NCBI GenBank assembly: GCA_947507595.1
Contig: OX382265.1
Location: 36,826,324 to 36,890,323 of the forward strand
Origin: Pyralis farinalis
Taxonomy: Eukaryota; Arthropoda; Insecta; Lepidoptera; Pyralidae
Length of the DNA: 64,000 nt
Reading direction: 5' to 3'
Shown here: one piece after another, positions 30,419 to 41,083 of the stretch
Layout: every line of letters starts with the position of its first letter
Numbering within the stretch: the stretch's first letter is position 1
The notes under the pieces: model-generated
Told to the model about the DNA's origin: nothing
Database searches by the model: none
The model's input: the letters and a program-made list of their open reading frames with translations, nothing else
Position numbers and translations under genes: made by a program

Positions 30419-30520
30419 TGACGATTCCCTCTGAGTTTGGAGGTCCGACGGCAGAATCCTTAGGCTTAGGTAGCAGACCCCCGCCAATCCTAATGGACTA
30501 GGCAGCGGAATAACTCTAAT
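30419..30520 (+). mobile_element. SINE-C right part
   Basis: TTCCCTCTGAGTTTGGAGGT, CCTTAGGCTTAGGTAGCAGA, CGCCAATCCTAATGGAC. Confidence 0.75.
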
Positions 30521-30814
30521 AAGAAGAAGCTGATTCAACGATTAGCTCCCGCAGTAGCTAAAAGGCGATTGGGAATGTAACATTTTGACACCGCTATACA
30601 TAGCTCTCTTTGGCAATCGAGCTTGGCAAAGCCGTCCACTGTCGCTTGTAGGTAACGGGGCGGAATGAGAGCAGGTAAGTCAGAAATTATGACATACCAC
30701 CGAGCACGAAATGGTGTATTTTTACACAAATTATGTTTTTGCTGCAACCATTCGCCATCAATGATTGCAGCAATTAGTAAATATATTACACAGCAAGTAA
30801 ATGCCTTATAAACA

Positions 30815-30975
30815 GCCTAACGAGGTGTGCGTTGGACGCCTCCCCTCTAGATGGACCGATGACATAAAAAGAGCGGCCGTAAGCGGCTGGATACGGAAAG
30901 CGGAGTTTATGATGGAAGGCATTGGGGAAGGCCTATATCCAGCAGGGGGTAGATACAGGCTGATGATGATGATGA
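30815..30975 (+). pseudogene. RTE-2 LINE 3' end
   Basis: Encodes CVGRLPSRWTDDIKRAAVSG then a W and a stretch to the stop, ending in TGATGATGATGATGA. Matches the GRPPTRWSDDLKRFAGSRW motif at 12000-12330; the (TGA)n tail is this lineage's 3' end. Confidence 0.7.
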
Positions 30976-31062
30976 AACAGCCTAAGCTATTCTTAACAAC
31001 ACGGGTGTACGTTTCCTATTCTTTCTAACGTTAATGCATTTCTTAATCCCTCGCCAATCTTT

Positions 31063-31446
31063 TTTTTTTTTATATACAACGTCGGGAGGCATATAAGCTT
31101 ACGGTCCACCTGATGTTTAGCGGTTACCGTAGCCTATAAAGTATCCCTCGCGCGCTGCCATCTCTGCTGCTAACACAGGTACTCCATAGGAGTTTACTGG
31201 TGACCTCACTCACACACAGTAACACAACAACCACTAGGGAGTTGTTATTTAGGTGCGGTTTTCTGTGAGGTGGAGGTACTTCCCCACACGGGCTGCTTTG
31301 TTGCGCCCTACCTCTCTTAAAATACCCAGACCAAGAGAAACAGACATTGTTCATGCACACAAATGTTTGTCCTGTGTGGGAATCGAACACACGAGCGTTG
31401 TTGTCAAAGCAACGTAACAGCCCCTTTCGCGCCAACGAGCCCGTCA
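31063..31446 (-). mobile_element. SINE-A, full length
   Basis: TATATACAACGTCGGGAGGC tail to the head complement GCCAACGAGCCCGTC; all blocks present with small deletions. Confidence 0.85.
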
Positions 31447-31464
31447 AGCCTGGTGGAATGCAAC

Positions 31465-31750
31465 AAGCTAAATGATGTTAGGATAGGTAGGCTACGCTAC
31501 AAGCCTGAAGATTTGGGGACGATACTGATTTTCGCATGAAACGACTGGCCATGGCCATAGCCCTTGAGTCAGAGCTCCATAACCCAGAGGAAAAACTAGA
31601 CCTATTGTAGGTTATTCTTTCAATAATTTCTTTCATCATTATGTAGTCATAATATATAAATTCGGATTTAGTGGTACATGTCCACACCGTGATTAGAATC
31701 AGGGAGTAGTCGGTTAACAAGCTGGTTATCCAATAGGCTATCTCTGTTCT
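31465..31750 (-). mobile_element. SINE-C, reversed
   Basis: AGATTTGGGGACGATACTGA, CATAACCCAGAGGAAAAACT, GATTTAGTGGTACATGTCCA, B-box complement GTGATTAGAATCAGG. The middle segment is lost. Confidence 0.65.
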
Positions 31751-31968
31751 TAGCCAAGTCATCACATGGGTGGGTTTCAGTTCATTTTGTTTGCCCGCAG
31801 AACAGATTAGCTGAGCAGACTAAACAACCTAATGAAGATTAGGATCTTTTATCACACGAAGATATGCTCGTATGTGTATTACCTATGTGATTCCGAAATG
31901 AAAAGGGTAATACGGATCAAGTTTTCTTCTCCATTGATTCAGACATGTAGAAAGAATGCAGTAAGAAA

Positions 31969-32225
31969 CCAGTTGAGAATGCACAAGCTTGCATTGCCAG
32001 AGGAACACCTGGCTCGTCAATTATGTAACAATTCAATTTTTTTTTAATTTGTCGGCTATTTCGACCATATTCCTTAAGAGATAGGAACGGCGTTCCTGAA
32101 CATTCCTATTCTACTTTTTTTATGCTGAATCCGAATCTGAAGTCAAAATTCGAATATTCGAAAAAAAGCAACAGACACACACACAATAAAACATATAGAT
32201 TTAATATAGGAACGGTGTTCCTGAC
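31969..32225 (-). repeat. DR-3, reversed
   Basis: GAGGAACACCTGGCTCGTCA, AGGAACGGCGTTCCTGAACA, CATATTCCTTAAGAGATAGG, ATAGGAACGGTGTTCCTGA. Both ends carry a GGAAC..GTTCC palindrome-like motif. It opens directly into an RTE-1 fragment. Confidence 0.7.
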
Positions 32226-32415
32226 AATTACGAAACAGAAATATAACGCGAAATTAGAAGGATGTAGGAGCCGAGGAAGGCCAAAACTTACCTACCGTAA
32301 CCAAATTGATCGTGTTTTATGAGAAGGTGATGTCAGGAGCCTTAGTGAGGTGTGTAGGGATCGAGTCACGTGGCGCTCGGTTCTCTCCAAGTACTCCACA
32401 AGGGATTTATTGATA
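32226..32415 (+). pseudogene. RTE-1 3' fragment
   Basis: YNAKLEGCRSRGRPKLTYRN-like codons, a stop at the SEGD position, a gap over PRNRRACMRRAMN, then the DRVTWRSVLS region and a GATAGACAG tail. Confidence 0.75.
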
Positions 32416-32430
32416 GACAGAGCTAAAATT

Positions 32431-32706
32431 ATGAGTTGCGTCACCCTGTTCACCTGGGGTGATCGCTTCAGATGAAGCCTTTATAGCCTTCCCGGCTAAA
32501 GGCAGTCCCAGGGGGTGTTTTTGTCAGTGGAAATCTGACATAACCAGTTCGTTCGCACGAAATGGTATTTTTGAAAGATTTCACCTCCTCCCTTCCTTTT
32601 TCCGGAGGGTGCCCCTCACGGAAGAATGACCAATGCACACCCGGGTGTGGGTTGGTTCTTCTTGTGTGGGTCTTCAAATTTCTTGGGCGAAAAACAAAAA
32701 AAAAAT
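32431..32706 (+). mobile_element. Jockey-type LINE 3' UTR
   Basis: TTGCGTCACCCTGTTCACCT, CTTCCCGGCTAAAGGCAGTC, GGAGGGTGCCCCTCACGGA and a poly-A end. Same sequence with coding part at 58590-59393. The open frames seen across it in several registers are artefacts of the UTR. Confidence 0.75.
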
Positions 32707-32764
32707 ATGCGAATCTCTATTATGTCAATGATTTTAGTAGGTATGTATATTGTACCGAAAATAT

Positions 32765-33515
32765 ACAAACGAGGAGTGTGCGCTAGCGGCGTACCACGGA
32801 CATGCCGCGGCCTGGATACGCTACGGGATTGTACTCTGGAGCTACGGATACGGGAGCAGTATCTATTTTGCAAAAGCGTTGCATGCGAATTATAGCTTTG
32901 TCTGGATGACGAGATTCATGCAGACTGTTATTTTCCAAGTACAACGTTCTCACAGTGACTGGAGTATATATGTTCGAATTATGTAGATTTATAAGAAAGC
33001 ACGCTTACTATTTTCAAAAGTTCGCAGATAAGCCAAGCAGATACGCCTCGCGCCGGGAAAACAATATAGTTGCACCCCCAGCCCATCTTGACATATATAA
33101 AAATGGTTCGTACTACATGGCGATTAAAGCATATAATCATTTGCCAGAGTCCGTAAAGGCCCTCCAAGGTGGAGAATTTGAAAATAAATTAAAAAATATT
33201 CTAATTAAGAATTCGTTTTATAATGTAAAAGAATTATTTGAGAGGAAAAATATAATTTAATGTAGTATAATTGGATATAATATAATTTAATATAATAGTA
33301 TACTAAGAATAGTTTTAATTAATTAATAATTTTAATGTATGTTTAGAACTTGAATTTTATTTTGTTATGCAAATAATAATAATAATATATATATATATAT
33401 ATATAAATCTTCACAATGCCTTGAAAAGGTCAATTTGTAGCAAAAAATGTAAAATCTATACACACAATTAGTACTGTACCTATTGCTGCAAATTACAGTG
33501 AATAAATGAATATGA
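32765..33515 (+). pseudogene. LINE-H, RT C-terminus and 3' UTR
   Basis: First frame gives IRYGIVLWSYGYGSS and a KALHANYSF-like part; after a frameshift near 32950 the next gives VTGVYMFELCRFIRKHAYYF and YKNGSYYMAIKAYNHLPESV, ending at 33260. This is the tail of a Jockey/CR1-type reverse transcriptase, related in layout to LINE-G but distinct in sequence. 3' UTR to AGTGAATAAATGAATATG near 33510; (TA)n at 33384-33405. Confidence 0.7.
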
Positions 33516-33790
33516 ATATAAATATAAGATCAAAGTTTCCATTATCAGAGTTCCGCAGCTGAAAGATAAATTGATAATGCTATTGCTGCCATTCTGTTGT
33601 TTTTCCGTACGTACATCAAGAATGGAACAGCGTTCATCTTCAGAGTGATTGGAGATTTAGTTACTGCCTCGTACATTTGCCGTGACACCGGCGAGGTCAT
33701 TATTCTTGACGACCGTTACGCGTGCCAACGTAATATTACAAGAAACGTCATAATACTTAAGCAGCAAACGTGAAATTAGGATATTTTTTT

Positions 33791-34050
33791 TTATACAGTG
33801 TCGAGAGACATACACATGGCCCTTCTGATGTAAACTAGTTGCCGTAGCCTATTAACGATCGTAGCATAGGAAGTATCGATGCTCTAGGTACGGACACAGC
33901 GAAGTAAGCTCCTAAGGAGTTGCTGTGTAAGCAGCAGAGGAGGCATCGCGCGAGTGATACTTAATATATTACAAGCGTTAATTGGCCACGGTACCCGCTT
34001 TACATAAGGAGGGCCGTATGCTTGTATGCCTCCCTAAGTATAAAAAAAAC
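33791..34050. mobile_element. Two SINE-A tails in opposite orientation
   Basis: 33791-33900 (-) tail and 33902-34050 (+) tail share the same region of the family and face apart, leaving a ~250-bp imperfect inverted repeat. Confidence 0.7.
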
Positions 34051-35338
34051 ATTAAACTGCTAAGTGGGAATATATTCAAAGTTCACCCGACAAAATGGAT
34101 TCTCTGGGTCATTGTTTTTACTATGTCCCAGAATTCATGAAAACAAAATGTTAAAATTTTAATAATATTACTATTAATTGATTTAGAATTTTATTTTAGT
34201 TTGTTAAATATATATTTTAGCTATTTAAGTAACTAGAAAGCCTGCCTGCACGCTGATTACATTGTAGGTACTATACCAACTTTATAAACATGAGTTCTCT
34301 TGTTACTGTGTTCTGTAAGTAAAGATGATTTGATTTGAGTTTGGTTACTTATTACGGAAAATTGTGTAATCGGTTCTCCATAGGTTCATTTACATTTATG
34401 TATTTTCAAGTTATCAATATGTAAATTGTTTTACTTAAATATTGCTCATTTAGAAATTGTAAGTTGCATTTTAGCAAAATTTTAATGATGATATATGTAT
34501 TTATACGTTTAAGTGTACCTAAATATCTAAAATTTATGTACCACAGAAAAGAGGTGACTCCTCTAATACAGGTTGTCATAACTTAACAGAGGAGATCCCG
34601 ACCTATGTAAACTATACTTATTAATTACTTAATTTAATTAAATTATTATTGAATTATTATTTATTAGGAAATCCATGGAACAAATTTGTTGCAAAGAACT
34701 TGTCTAGTGACGATAATTTAAAAGAAAAAGATCTCACCGTACACAGATATCGGAATCCGTCATATCACGGCGAGTAAGTGTTCACAAAGCCTGACTTCAC
34801 GAGGCGGCAGGCTTGAGTCAGGACAGGACGATCAGAAGAAACGTGAATACCATAAAAATAAAAAACTGTATCAACCAAGTCGAATTTGACCAGCATTAGT
34901 GTAAAATCTGAGCGCATTTCTGTTCATATCTGAAAATAATTATACGTAAATAATTTTATTATTTTAAACGAGCTTTTCTTGTATATATACATATACGAGT
35001 ATATACATATTTCATATATCTCCGAAACAACTCTTCTAAACATTGGGATTAAATTTTGTATTAAAAGTGTCTCCTAAGTTGTATGAAGACTAGCGCCACC
35101 GTCCATATTTAATAATAAATTCGCCGATACTAGATGGCGCTGTATCGTTTAGAACCTAAATTAAATCGCGTTATGGTTGCATCCATTGTTTTTTATCATA
35201 TCGGATCGGAATGTATAAGAAAAATCGTTTTTTTCCCCGTGACGTAGTAACAGCTCACAGGGACCAACCAACTACATAGTTAAAAAAACATATTATTATA
35301 CTTCAATACTACGCAAAACAGCGTCATTCTTTAGCCAA
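34051..35338. other. No recognised gene or repeat
   Basis: AT-rich. A CTGTAAGTAAAGATGATTTG end near 34315-34340 may be an old LINE tail. No ORF above noise. Confidence 0.35.
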
Positions 35339-35524
35339 TAGGCCAATTCTACTAAAAAAACTGCGCTACAACTACAAAATGCGTACATTTTGTTTTTTTT
35401 TTTGAGGTAAGTGTAATGTAAGTAAAAATACAATTTATTAGACGGAAATATGATAACATGATAGGTGCTAAGTAGTTCATTTGCTCAGTTGCAGCGTAGT
35501 TGCAGTAGTAGTAGAATTGGCCTA
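35339..35524. mobile_element. MITE-2, Tc1/mariner-like, 182 bp
   Basis: TA + GGCCAATTCTACT (35341-35353) and AGTAGAATTGGCC (35510-35522) + TA: perfect 13-bp terminal repeats with TA on both sides, as expected for Tc1/mariner-mobilised MITEs. The inner parts are also partly inverted (GCGCTACAACTAC / GTAGTTGCAG). No coding. Confidence 0.8.
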
Positions 35525-35540
35525 CAGGACGATTTTTTTT

Positions 35541-35594
35541 TGCGTAACCCAAAGACTTCTATGTAGTATACATAGAAGTCTTTGGCGTAACCCA
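35541..35594. repeat. 17-bp perfect palindrome framed by direct repeats
   Basis: CCAAAGACTTCTATGTA (35549-35565), loop GTA, TACATAGAAGTCTTTGG (35569-35585). GCGTAACCC stands on both outer sides (35542-35550 and 35586-35594). Only ~20 bp right of MITE-2. Confidence 0.9.
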
Positions 35595-36020
35595 TGCGCT
35601 CTACAATGAAAAATGAAACTGTCAAAACCCCTTCCCTACTAAGGGCATTTCGTAGGTGCCCTGATCGTAGTATATTATTATACCATGCCCTAGATGGTGT
35701 TTAGTAAGTCTGACGAAACTCGTTTAGCCGTCGGAAAGGAAAGTGGAATGTATGTGATAAGAAATAAGAAGGCATGTCTATTAACAATGCCATTGTGCGT
35801 ATAGATAATGAAAACATATAGCAGCAATATCTAGTAACAACAAAATCTGTGAAATAATAAAGGAATCTGGCGAAAACCTTATTCAGGTTCGGTTGGAGCA
35901 GTTATTTTTTTTCTATATCTGTATTATTTGCGGTTACAGGGAGTTTGATTGTGATTTGTGGTCTTTTGCTACCAAAATCAGTTTGCAGATTTTTTTCCTC
36001 TAGGCGCTTAATGTCTCGCT
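35595..36020. other. No recognised feature
   Basis: No repeat match and no ORF worth calling. Confidence 0.35.
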
Positions 36021-36386
36021 TTTTTATACAACGTGTCGGGACGTATACAAACGTACGGCCCACCTGATGTAAAGTGGTTACCGTAGCTTCTAAACGCTTG
36101 CATTACATTAAGTATCACTCGCACGATGCCACCTCTGCTACTAACATAGCAACTCCTAGACTTACTGGAGACATCACACGCAGGAACACAACTCTCTAGG
36201 GCGTTGTTATTTGGCTGCGGTTTTCTGTGAGGTGATGCGCTGTACCTCTCTTAAAAACACCCAGGCCAAGACAAACAGACATGTTCATACACACAAATGT
36301 GTATCCTGTGTGGGAATCGAACCCACGAGCGTTGGTGTCAAAGTAGCGTAACAGCCAGTGTCACCACTGCGCCGCCGAGCTCGTCG
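36021..36386 (-). mobile_element. SINE-A, full length
   Basis: TATACAACGTGTCGGGACGT to GCGCCGCCGAGCTCGTC. Body deletion removes the CCCAGACGGGCTGC block. Head type 'GGCGCAGTGGTGACACTGGC'. Confidence 0.85.
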
Positions 36387-36394
36387 AAATTTCA

Positions 36395-36565
36395 TTAGCG
36401 AAGTTCCCGCTTGAAAGTTTCTTTCCGCATTTCTTCTTAGCCAATGGTCATTTCCGAAATACTATACAATAAGATTATATTTCAAAAACTGTAAGACGTG
36501 TCTAAGTGCCCGCGAGGGCCCAATGGCAAATAAAGAATTTTTATCTTTATCTATCTTTAAAATAA
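36395..36565 (+). repeat. LINE-like tail T
   Basis: TTTCTTTCCGCATTTCTTCT, AATAAGATTATATTTCAAAA, GCCCGCGAGGGCCCAATGGC, then AAATAAAGAATTTTTATC. Best copy of the tail seen at 1241 and 41505; 849-910 carries a related upstream part. Confidence 0.6.
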
Positions 36566-36595
36566 TAATCCTGCTTTCACTCACTGGACAGTAAG

Positions 36596-36770
36596 GTCGA
36601 GGCATTCCCCAGTCAGTAGGGCTGTAGAATATGGAATGTCACAATCGCGAGAATCACCCCTCGTGGCTACGATTGATGAAAGGACAATGTCTTCATCATA
36701 GAAGAAAGTCCACCCCGCAATTATTATTGAGATTTCAGCGCAGTGGCGAAGGATGAGCCAACGATACAAC
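36596..36770 (-). CDS. Open frame with exon-like features, doubtful
   Basis: Minus strand reads LILRHCAEISIIIAGWTFFY then DEDIVLSSIVATRGDSRDCD to a stop near 36583, with a TCTAG acceptor-like site at the upstream side. No repeat match, no recognisable domain, no partner exon. Listed only because the frame is clean between two repeats. Confidence 0.15.
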
Positions 36771-36849
36771 ATATAGCCTAGAAGGTAACAAACCGGCATA
36801 TTAACCGACTGGACTCCAGTTCCAATACTCGTGAGAATATTTACCACTA

Positions 36850-37010
36850 AATTAGTGTTTTCGGATTAAGGTACATATTAATTACTACTTGCTCGGCAGT
36901 GAAGTTACACCTCGTGAGAAAACCCGCACGCACAAGTAATTGTATTTCGAAAGACATGTCACCTAAATCTAAACCCAGAAATACTCGTACTTAACGGGGA
37001 GCTGGACCTG
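36850..37010 (+). mobile_element. SINE-C body fragment
   Basis: CTAAATTAGTGTTTTCGGAT, TTGCTCGGCAGTGAAG, GAGAAAACCCGCACGCACAA, GTATTTCGAAAGACATGTCA. Confidence 0.6.
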
Positions 37011-37816
37011 CGGCGCATTGGCAGAGCTGCTTTTGCACAATAAGTAAATAACAGCAAGCTGCGTAAGCAGAGCTGCTAACCCTAACCCTAACCCTAATGG
37101 TATGTACAGGAATATGATGAGTCTGTTGCCCCTAGATGGCGATAGTGATCGTGTTGTTGTTTTTCAGTGCTCGCCATCCGCGCTCCAATTGACTTTGTAT
37201 TGGAACGGTTTTTGGGGCGATAACATCACTTATCGATATCCTTTATTGAGCTAATCGAAATTTAATCTATTTTAGGGGAATCTACAATACTTAAGGTACA
37301 TTCACGTCGAACAATCAGCTCTCTAGCTTCAAAACTGAAGGAGTACTACGTGTAACAGTCGAAAACCGCAAAACTGCAAAAAAGACAATTTTCTCGGTTA
37401 TAAAGCTTTTTAAGTTCGCTGGTTATAAAGCTTCGCTGGCTAACGCAGCTCTGCAATAAATTGGGAAACGAGCTAATGCTGGGAAAAAGAGGTAAAGAAG
37501 AAGCCAGTGGAGTTTGATAAGCAGTCTCGCTAGAATTTTAAAATAACCTACCATTTCATTGTTTTTCTTTCAGCAAATTTATCTGTTGAATGCATGTCGA
37601 ATCCATTTGTGTTACTACGGACTAAGTGTAAATGCAAGCAAAATCATTTCCGTCAGCACTTATTGTTGTATGTTTCAATAATATAATGCATGTGGATTTA
37701 ATTAATTGGTAATTTAAACTTATTAATTTATACCATGTTTTTTATACTAATATTTAAACGTTACTTTTGGCAGCCATTTGTCAAACAGTTCTGTCAAATT
37801 TCTATTATGAAAATAT
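37011..37816. other. No recognised repeat; includes short (CCCTAA)n
   Basis: Mostly single-copy. A ~22-bp run of CCCTAA units at about 37077-37098 is too short to be a telomere remnant. Confidence 0.4.
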
Positions 37817-37830
37817 ATGATAGTAACTAG

Positions 37831-37948
37831 GAATGACGTGGAACCTCTTTTGGGAAGAATGTTAACTCTGTTTAGAACTTCACCTGAGGAGGTTCTGGAC
37901 TTCAGCCAAGAAGTGCTGCAAGATGCGCTTTTGTCTTTTGACGAATAA
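37831..37948 (+). CDS. Possible terminal exon
   Basis: After an AACTAG acceptor-like site at 37825-37830 the frame reads NDVEPLLGRMLTLFRTSPEE then VLDFSQEVLQDALLSFDE and TAA (37946-37948). The frame is open back to an ATG at 37817. The acidic, amphipathic end looks protein-like and the sequence is not part of any repeat here. No polypyrimidine tract precedes the AG and no upstream exon was identified. I do not recognise the protein. Confidence 0.3.
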
Positions 37949-37997
37949 CATTGTTGTTATTGGAGTATAACCTACGTTTCATAATAATATCAGTAGC

Positions 37998-38348
37998 GAC
38001 GAGTTCGGCTGCGCGGTGGTTAGTAACGCTACGTTGACACCATCGTTCATGGGCTCGATTCCCACACAGGACAAACATTTGTGTGCATGTACATGTCTGT
38101 TTGTCAGTTTTTAAGAGAGGTAGGGCGCATCACAGCAGCCCGTCTGGGGAAGTATCTCCACATCAAAGAAAACCACAGCCAAATGACAACTCCCTGGAGG
38201 GGTGTTGTGTTCGTACGAGTGAGTGAGGTCACTAGTAAGCTCCTAAGGATTTGCTAGTTAGCAGCAGATGTGACATCGCGCGAGTAACACTTAATGTGTT
38301 GCAGCGTTCATCGACTTCGGTAACCGCTTTACATCAGGTGGTCGTACA
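37998..38348 (+). mobile_element. SINE-A, near full length
   Basis: GACGAGTTCGGCTGCGCGGT head, B-box GGCTCGATTCCCAC, body, tail to TTTACATCAGGTGGTCGTAC; last ~25 bp missing. Confidence 0.8.
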
Positions 38349-38559
38349 AAATAAAAATAATTCTTTCACCGCCGGGTGAAGGAAAACACCGTGAAGAAAT
38401 ACCTATGATATCCTTTATATCATATACTTAGAGGTTATTTCGAAATATTTTAAGAGTCACTAAAATTTGCCTTTCTTGTACTTGGCAAAAAATCATAAAT
38501 ATTTATTAACTGAAACTTTACGCTTGAAAAACTTCGGAGAAAAACTGAAAATACAAATT

Positions 38560-39065
38560 GTATTCCACCACACATGGGCTACCAGTAGGTGCAGTGTTGT
38601 GCCCACTACCCACAACTGTGCGGGAGGACTCAATTGGGCCCGGCTTCAGACACGAGCTGTGGCAATTATTGGCGATTCTAATTCGCGGTATACTGCATCT
38701 TAAATCTTTAAAGCGTATTTGAGTCCATTAGTGTGTTCTATCGTTTGTACAATAGGTTGTGAGTTGTTAGATATCTACAGCCTCTGTCTACTAACGCATC
38801 GTTTGCCATCGATAGGTAATTCATCCTCACACTTTGGAACCATAACTGTGCGATTCCAGAGATTTTTTCCGTGAAGTTTAAGTTGTGGTATGAACTCCCT
38901 GCCGGGTTTTTACAGTGGCCTACAGCTTGGGATACTTCAAAAATGAAAAAATGTAGTACATAGTCGGTAAATGTCCAAGTTCCAATGCCAATAGGCTTCA
39001 GAAATTAGTTACTTAGATTCAAGCAAGTAATAGGATTATTTACTACCTTAGTAGTGAATAAAACA
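38560..39065 (+). pseudogene. LINE-E, longest C-terminal fragment, old
   Basis: Degenerate codons include a VFYRLYN block (38735-38757), a RFQRFF-like block near 38850, then KLWYELPAGF (about 38882-38912) and the UTR with ACTACCTTAGTAGTGAATAA. Reaches ~300 bp further into the C-terminal domain than the other copies. Stops in all frames. Confidence 0.55.
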
Positions 39066-39654
39066 CTAAAGGAGATGGGGTAGTTTCTATAATTATAGAA
39101 ACCACGAGTGTGTAGTGCAATATCAATCTTACACAGGACTTTATGCACGTTAATTGCGCTTTGATCGCCATCTAACAATTTATACTTTCAGTTAGCGTTA
39201 TGGCAAAAAGCATATATTATTTCATATTGCTTTTCGGTCCAGTGCTTTTAAGTAAAAAGCAGACGAGTAGCGTTTGAGAATATATAAGTACGTGAAATGA
39301 CCAACAGATGGCACTTTTATCAATAACGCTTAAAACTTTCGTACGTGAATATCCTATTTTCCTATATGGCCTGGTATTTGTTAATTATCTATTTTGTATA
39401 AAAACATGTCGGCCAATGCGTCGATTGGATTAGGAAATTGTGTACTTATTGATAAAACAAATGTCATAGTAACCGTTGGTTAACCGACAACAAAGCAACA
39501 GGTGCGAGTAGAATGTTTACTTTTTAGTTAGTACTGTATTCACCTTTGCTGATGGTGGTTGCCTACAATGCGCGCGCGGCATATTCCTATCGATTGAAAA
39601 ATCGATCAATGAATTAGTGCGGTTTATGATGTACAAATCGATTTTTAAATTACG
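39066..39654 (+). promoter_or_regulatory. Single-copy region upstream of candidate first exon
   Basis: No repeat match. Contains the 20-bp palindrome GTTTCTATAATTATAGAAAC (39083-39102). Close to the ATG are CCTATCGATTG (about 39585) and two more ATCGAT cores within ~60 bp, resembling the TATCGAT (DRE-type) motif of some insect housekeeping promoters. Promoter role is inference. Confidence 0.3.
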
Positions 39655-39864
39655 ATGTTTCTGCAAACTTACGATTCGTTGCCGGCGAAGCTCGACGAAG
39701 AGTTTATCAAGCCAGTAGAGTCGATCATGAGATGTGAAGATTTCAAAAGTAATTTTGCCAGAAGGCTTTCTAATAGATACATCTCAAGGTCGCCAAATTT
39801 GTCTACGAAGCAAGACAGCACGTTGAAAATGCGACCACAGTTGCCCAGAGAGATTCCTGAACAT
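39655..39864 (+). CDS. Candidate first coding exon of a host gene
   Basis: ATG at 39655 opens 70 codons that end exactly before GTGAGTAC (39865-39872), a consensus 5' splice donor; intron phase 0. The peptide starts MFLQTYDSLPAKLDEEFIKP and ends RPQLPREIPEH. It has no signal peptide or membrane segment and is mixed-charge, with a Ser/Arg-rich middle (RRLSNRYISRSPN). The sequence resembles none of the transposon families here and sits in the least repetitive part of the window. ATCGAT cores just upstream could be promoter motifs. No second exon was found in the next 24 kb, so the gene would have a long intron or be a false call. I do not recognise the family. Confidence 0.5.
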
Positions 39865-40321
39865 GTGAGTACTTACTTTTTAACCGAAAAACAAGAGGAG
39901 GTTATCAATTCATTTTTTTATGTACTCGTATGTTTGCTTCCGGCGTAAGTTCTTTGTATATGAACGGATTTGAATGATTTTTTATTATTCCCAACCTATT
40001 ATACTTATTTATTGTCAAAACACTAACAATAACTTTTATTTATTTATTTAATACTTTATTGACCACAATACGGTTGGTTCAAAAGGCCAGTCAACCATCG
40101 GCAGTGGAGAAAAAACGCGATTGCGGTTTTAATTAAAATAAAATAACAATCGACGCCATAAAGAATTTGTTCTTTATATGGTCACCTAACATAAATATAA
40201 GAATACATAAATAACTACGATAATACATACAAGAGCTGTTTTATGCTCATAAAATTGGATCACATATATGACTTTTTTTATTATTATAAAATTAATAAAA
40301 ATAATTCAATAGTATAAAACA
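39865..40321. other. Intron-like AT-rich stretch
   Basis: Follows the GTGAGT donor. Holds (ATTT)n-like runs at 40036-40050 and a TATTGACCACAATACGGTTG segment that may be a LINE tail; nothing firm. Confidence 0.3.
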
Positions 40322-40506
40322 TTAGCTGACAAACGTTGTTCTGCCATATAAATTATTTCTTGTTAATTTTTTCTAATTATTTATACTTTACGATCTATTC
40401 TCATACCTACCAAATATACATAAAAAAAAAAACATAAAAATCGGTCGAGCCGTTTCGGGGGAGTGCGATCACAAACACCGTGACACGAGATTTTTATATA
40501 TATAGA
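40322..40506 (-). mobile_element. Hel-3, short Helitron
   Basis: Complement starts A|TCTATATATATAAAAATC and ends AACGTTTGTCAGCTAA|T. Contains GAAACGGCTCGACCGATTTT. Sister of 8374-8538. Confidence 0.7.
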
Positions 40507-40539
40507 TTAATTTATCTGGGGCGTAATATAGTTTTTTTT

Positions 40540-40673
40540 TTGTACAACTGCGGGAAGTATACAAGCATAGCATCTACTTCATGTATAACGATTACCGTGG
40601 CCTATGAACACTTGCATCATGTATCACTCGCACGATGCTTAGACAGCAATTTAAGAGCTTACTGCCATGCAAT
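40540..40673 (-). mobile_element. SINE-A tail side, interrupted by MITE-1
   Basis: GTACAACTGCGGGAAGTATA to AATTTAAGAGCTTACT, then MITE-1. After it GGGCTGCTTTGATGCGCCC (40962-40985) resumes ~110 bp further into the family, so host bases were lost at the insertion. Confidence 0.7.
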
Positions 40674-40958
40674 TCTCTAAGCAACTCGTAATGGCTGTGT
40701 GCGTCGCTGTGATCACAGATGTCACAGCTTTGACATCGTCTACTGCGATCACGGCTAAATTATTTGGTATTATATAAGGCTGTAAGCGTACGCGAGGCTG
40801 TTTGCCTTGTAGAATTCCAATTCCAAACGCAGCCTTGCGGCGCTAGTGTCGCACAACCATGAAAAGCGACACCAAAGAATTGCAGTTTTGTGTTCAAGGC
40901 TGTAACAGCCGATGTTTCCGAGGATGTAAGGACGTTTGCTCTTACAGAATTGCATGGC
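40674..40958. mobile_element. MITE-1, second copy
   Basis: GCCATGCAATTCTCTAAG ... CTTACAGAATTGCATGGC; flanked by T on both sides. About 97 percent identical to the other copies by eye. Confidence 0.85.
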
Positions 40959-41083
40959 TGTACGGGCTGCTTTGATGCGCCCTACCTCTCTTAAAAAACC
41001 ACCTGGGCATTATCAATCAGGCCGCTTAATGTGTGTCAGTTAGTCGTAGCCTACACTTGGTGCTCAGTGATTACCGTAACTTA

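Noticed and set aside
32468..32895. Overlapping ORFs of 66-89 codons
   Set aside because: They lie in the Jockey-type 3' UTR and the start of the LINE-H fragment; equivalents appear at 59150-59359 in the other UTR copy.
37077..37098. (CCCTAA)n telomere-like run
   Set aside because: Only about three to four units, and insect telomeres normally use TTAGG; too short to mean a telomere remnant.
40674..40958. Conserved small ORF RLRLELEFYKANSLAYAYS shared by three loci
   Set aside because: Shared only because it lies inside MITE-1; no start context, and the frame is not favoured over others.
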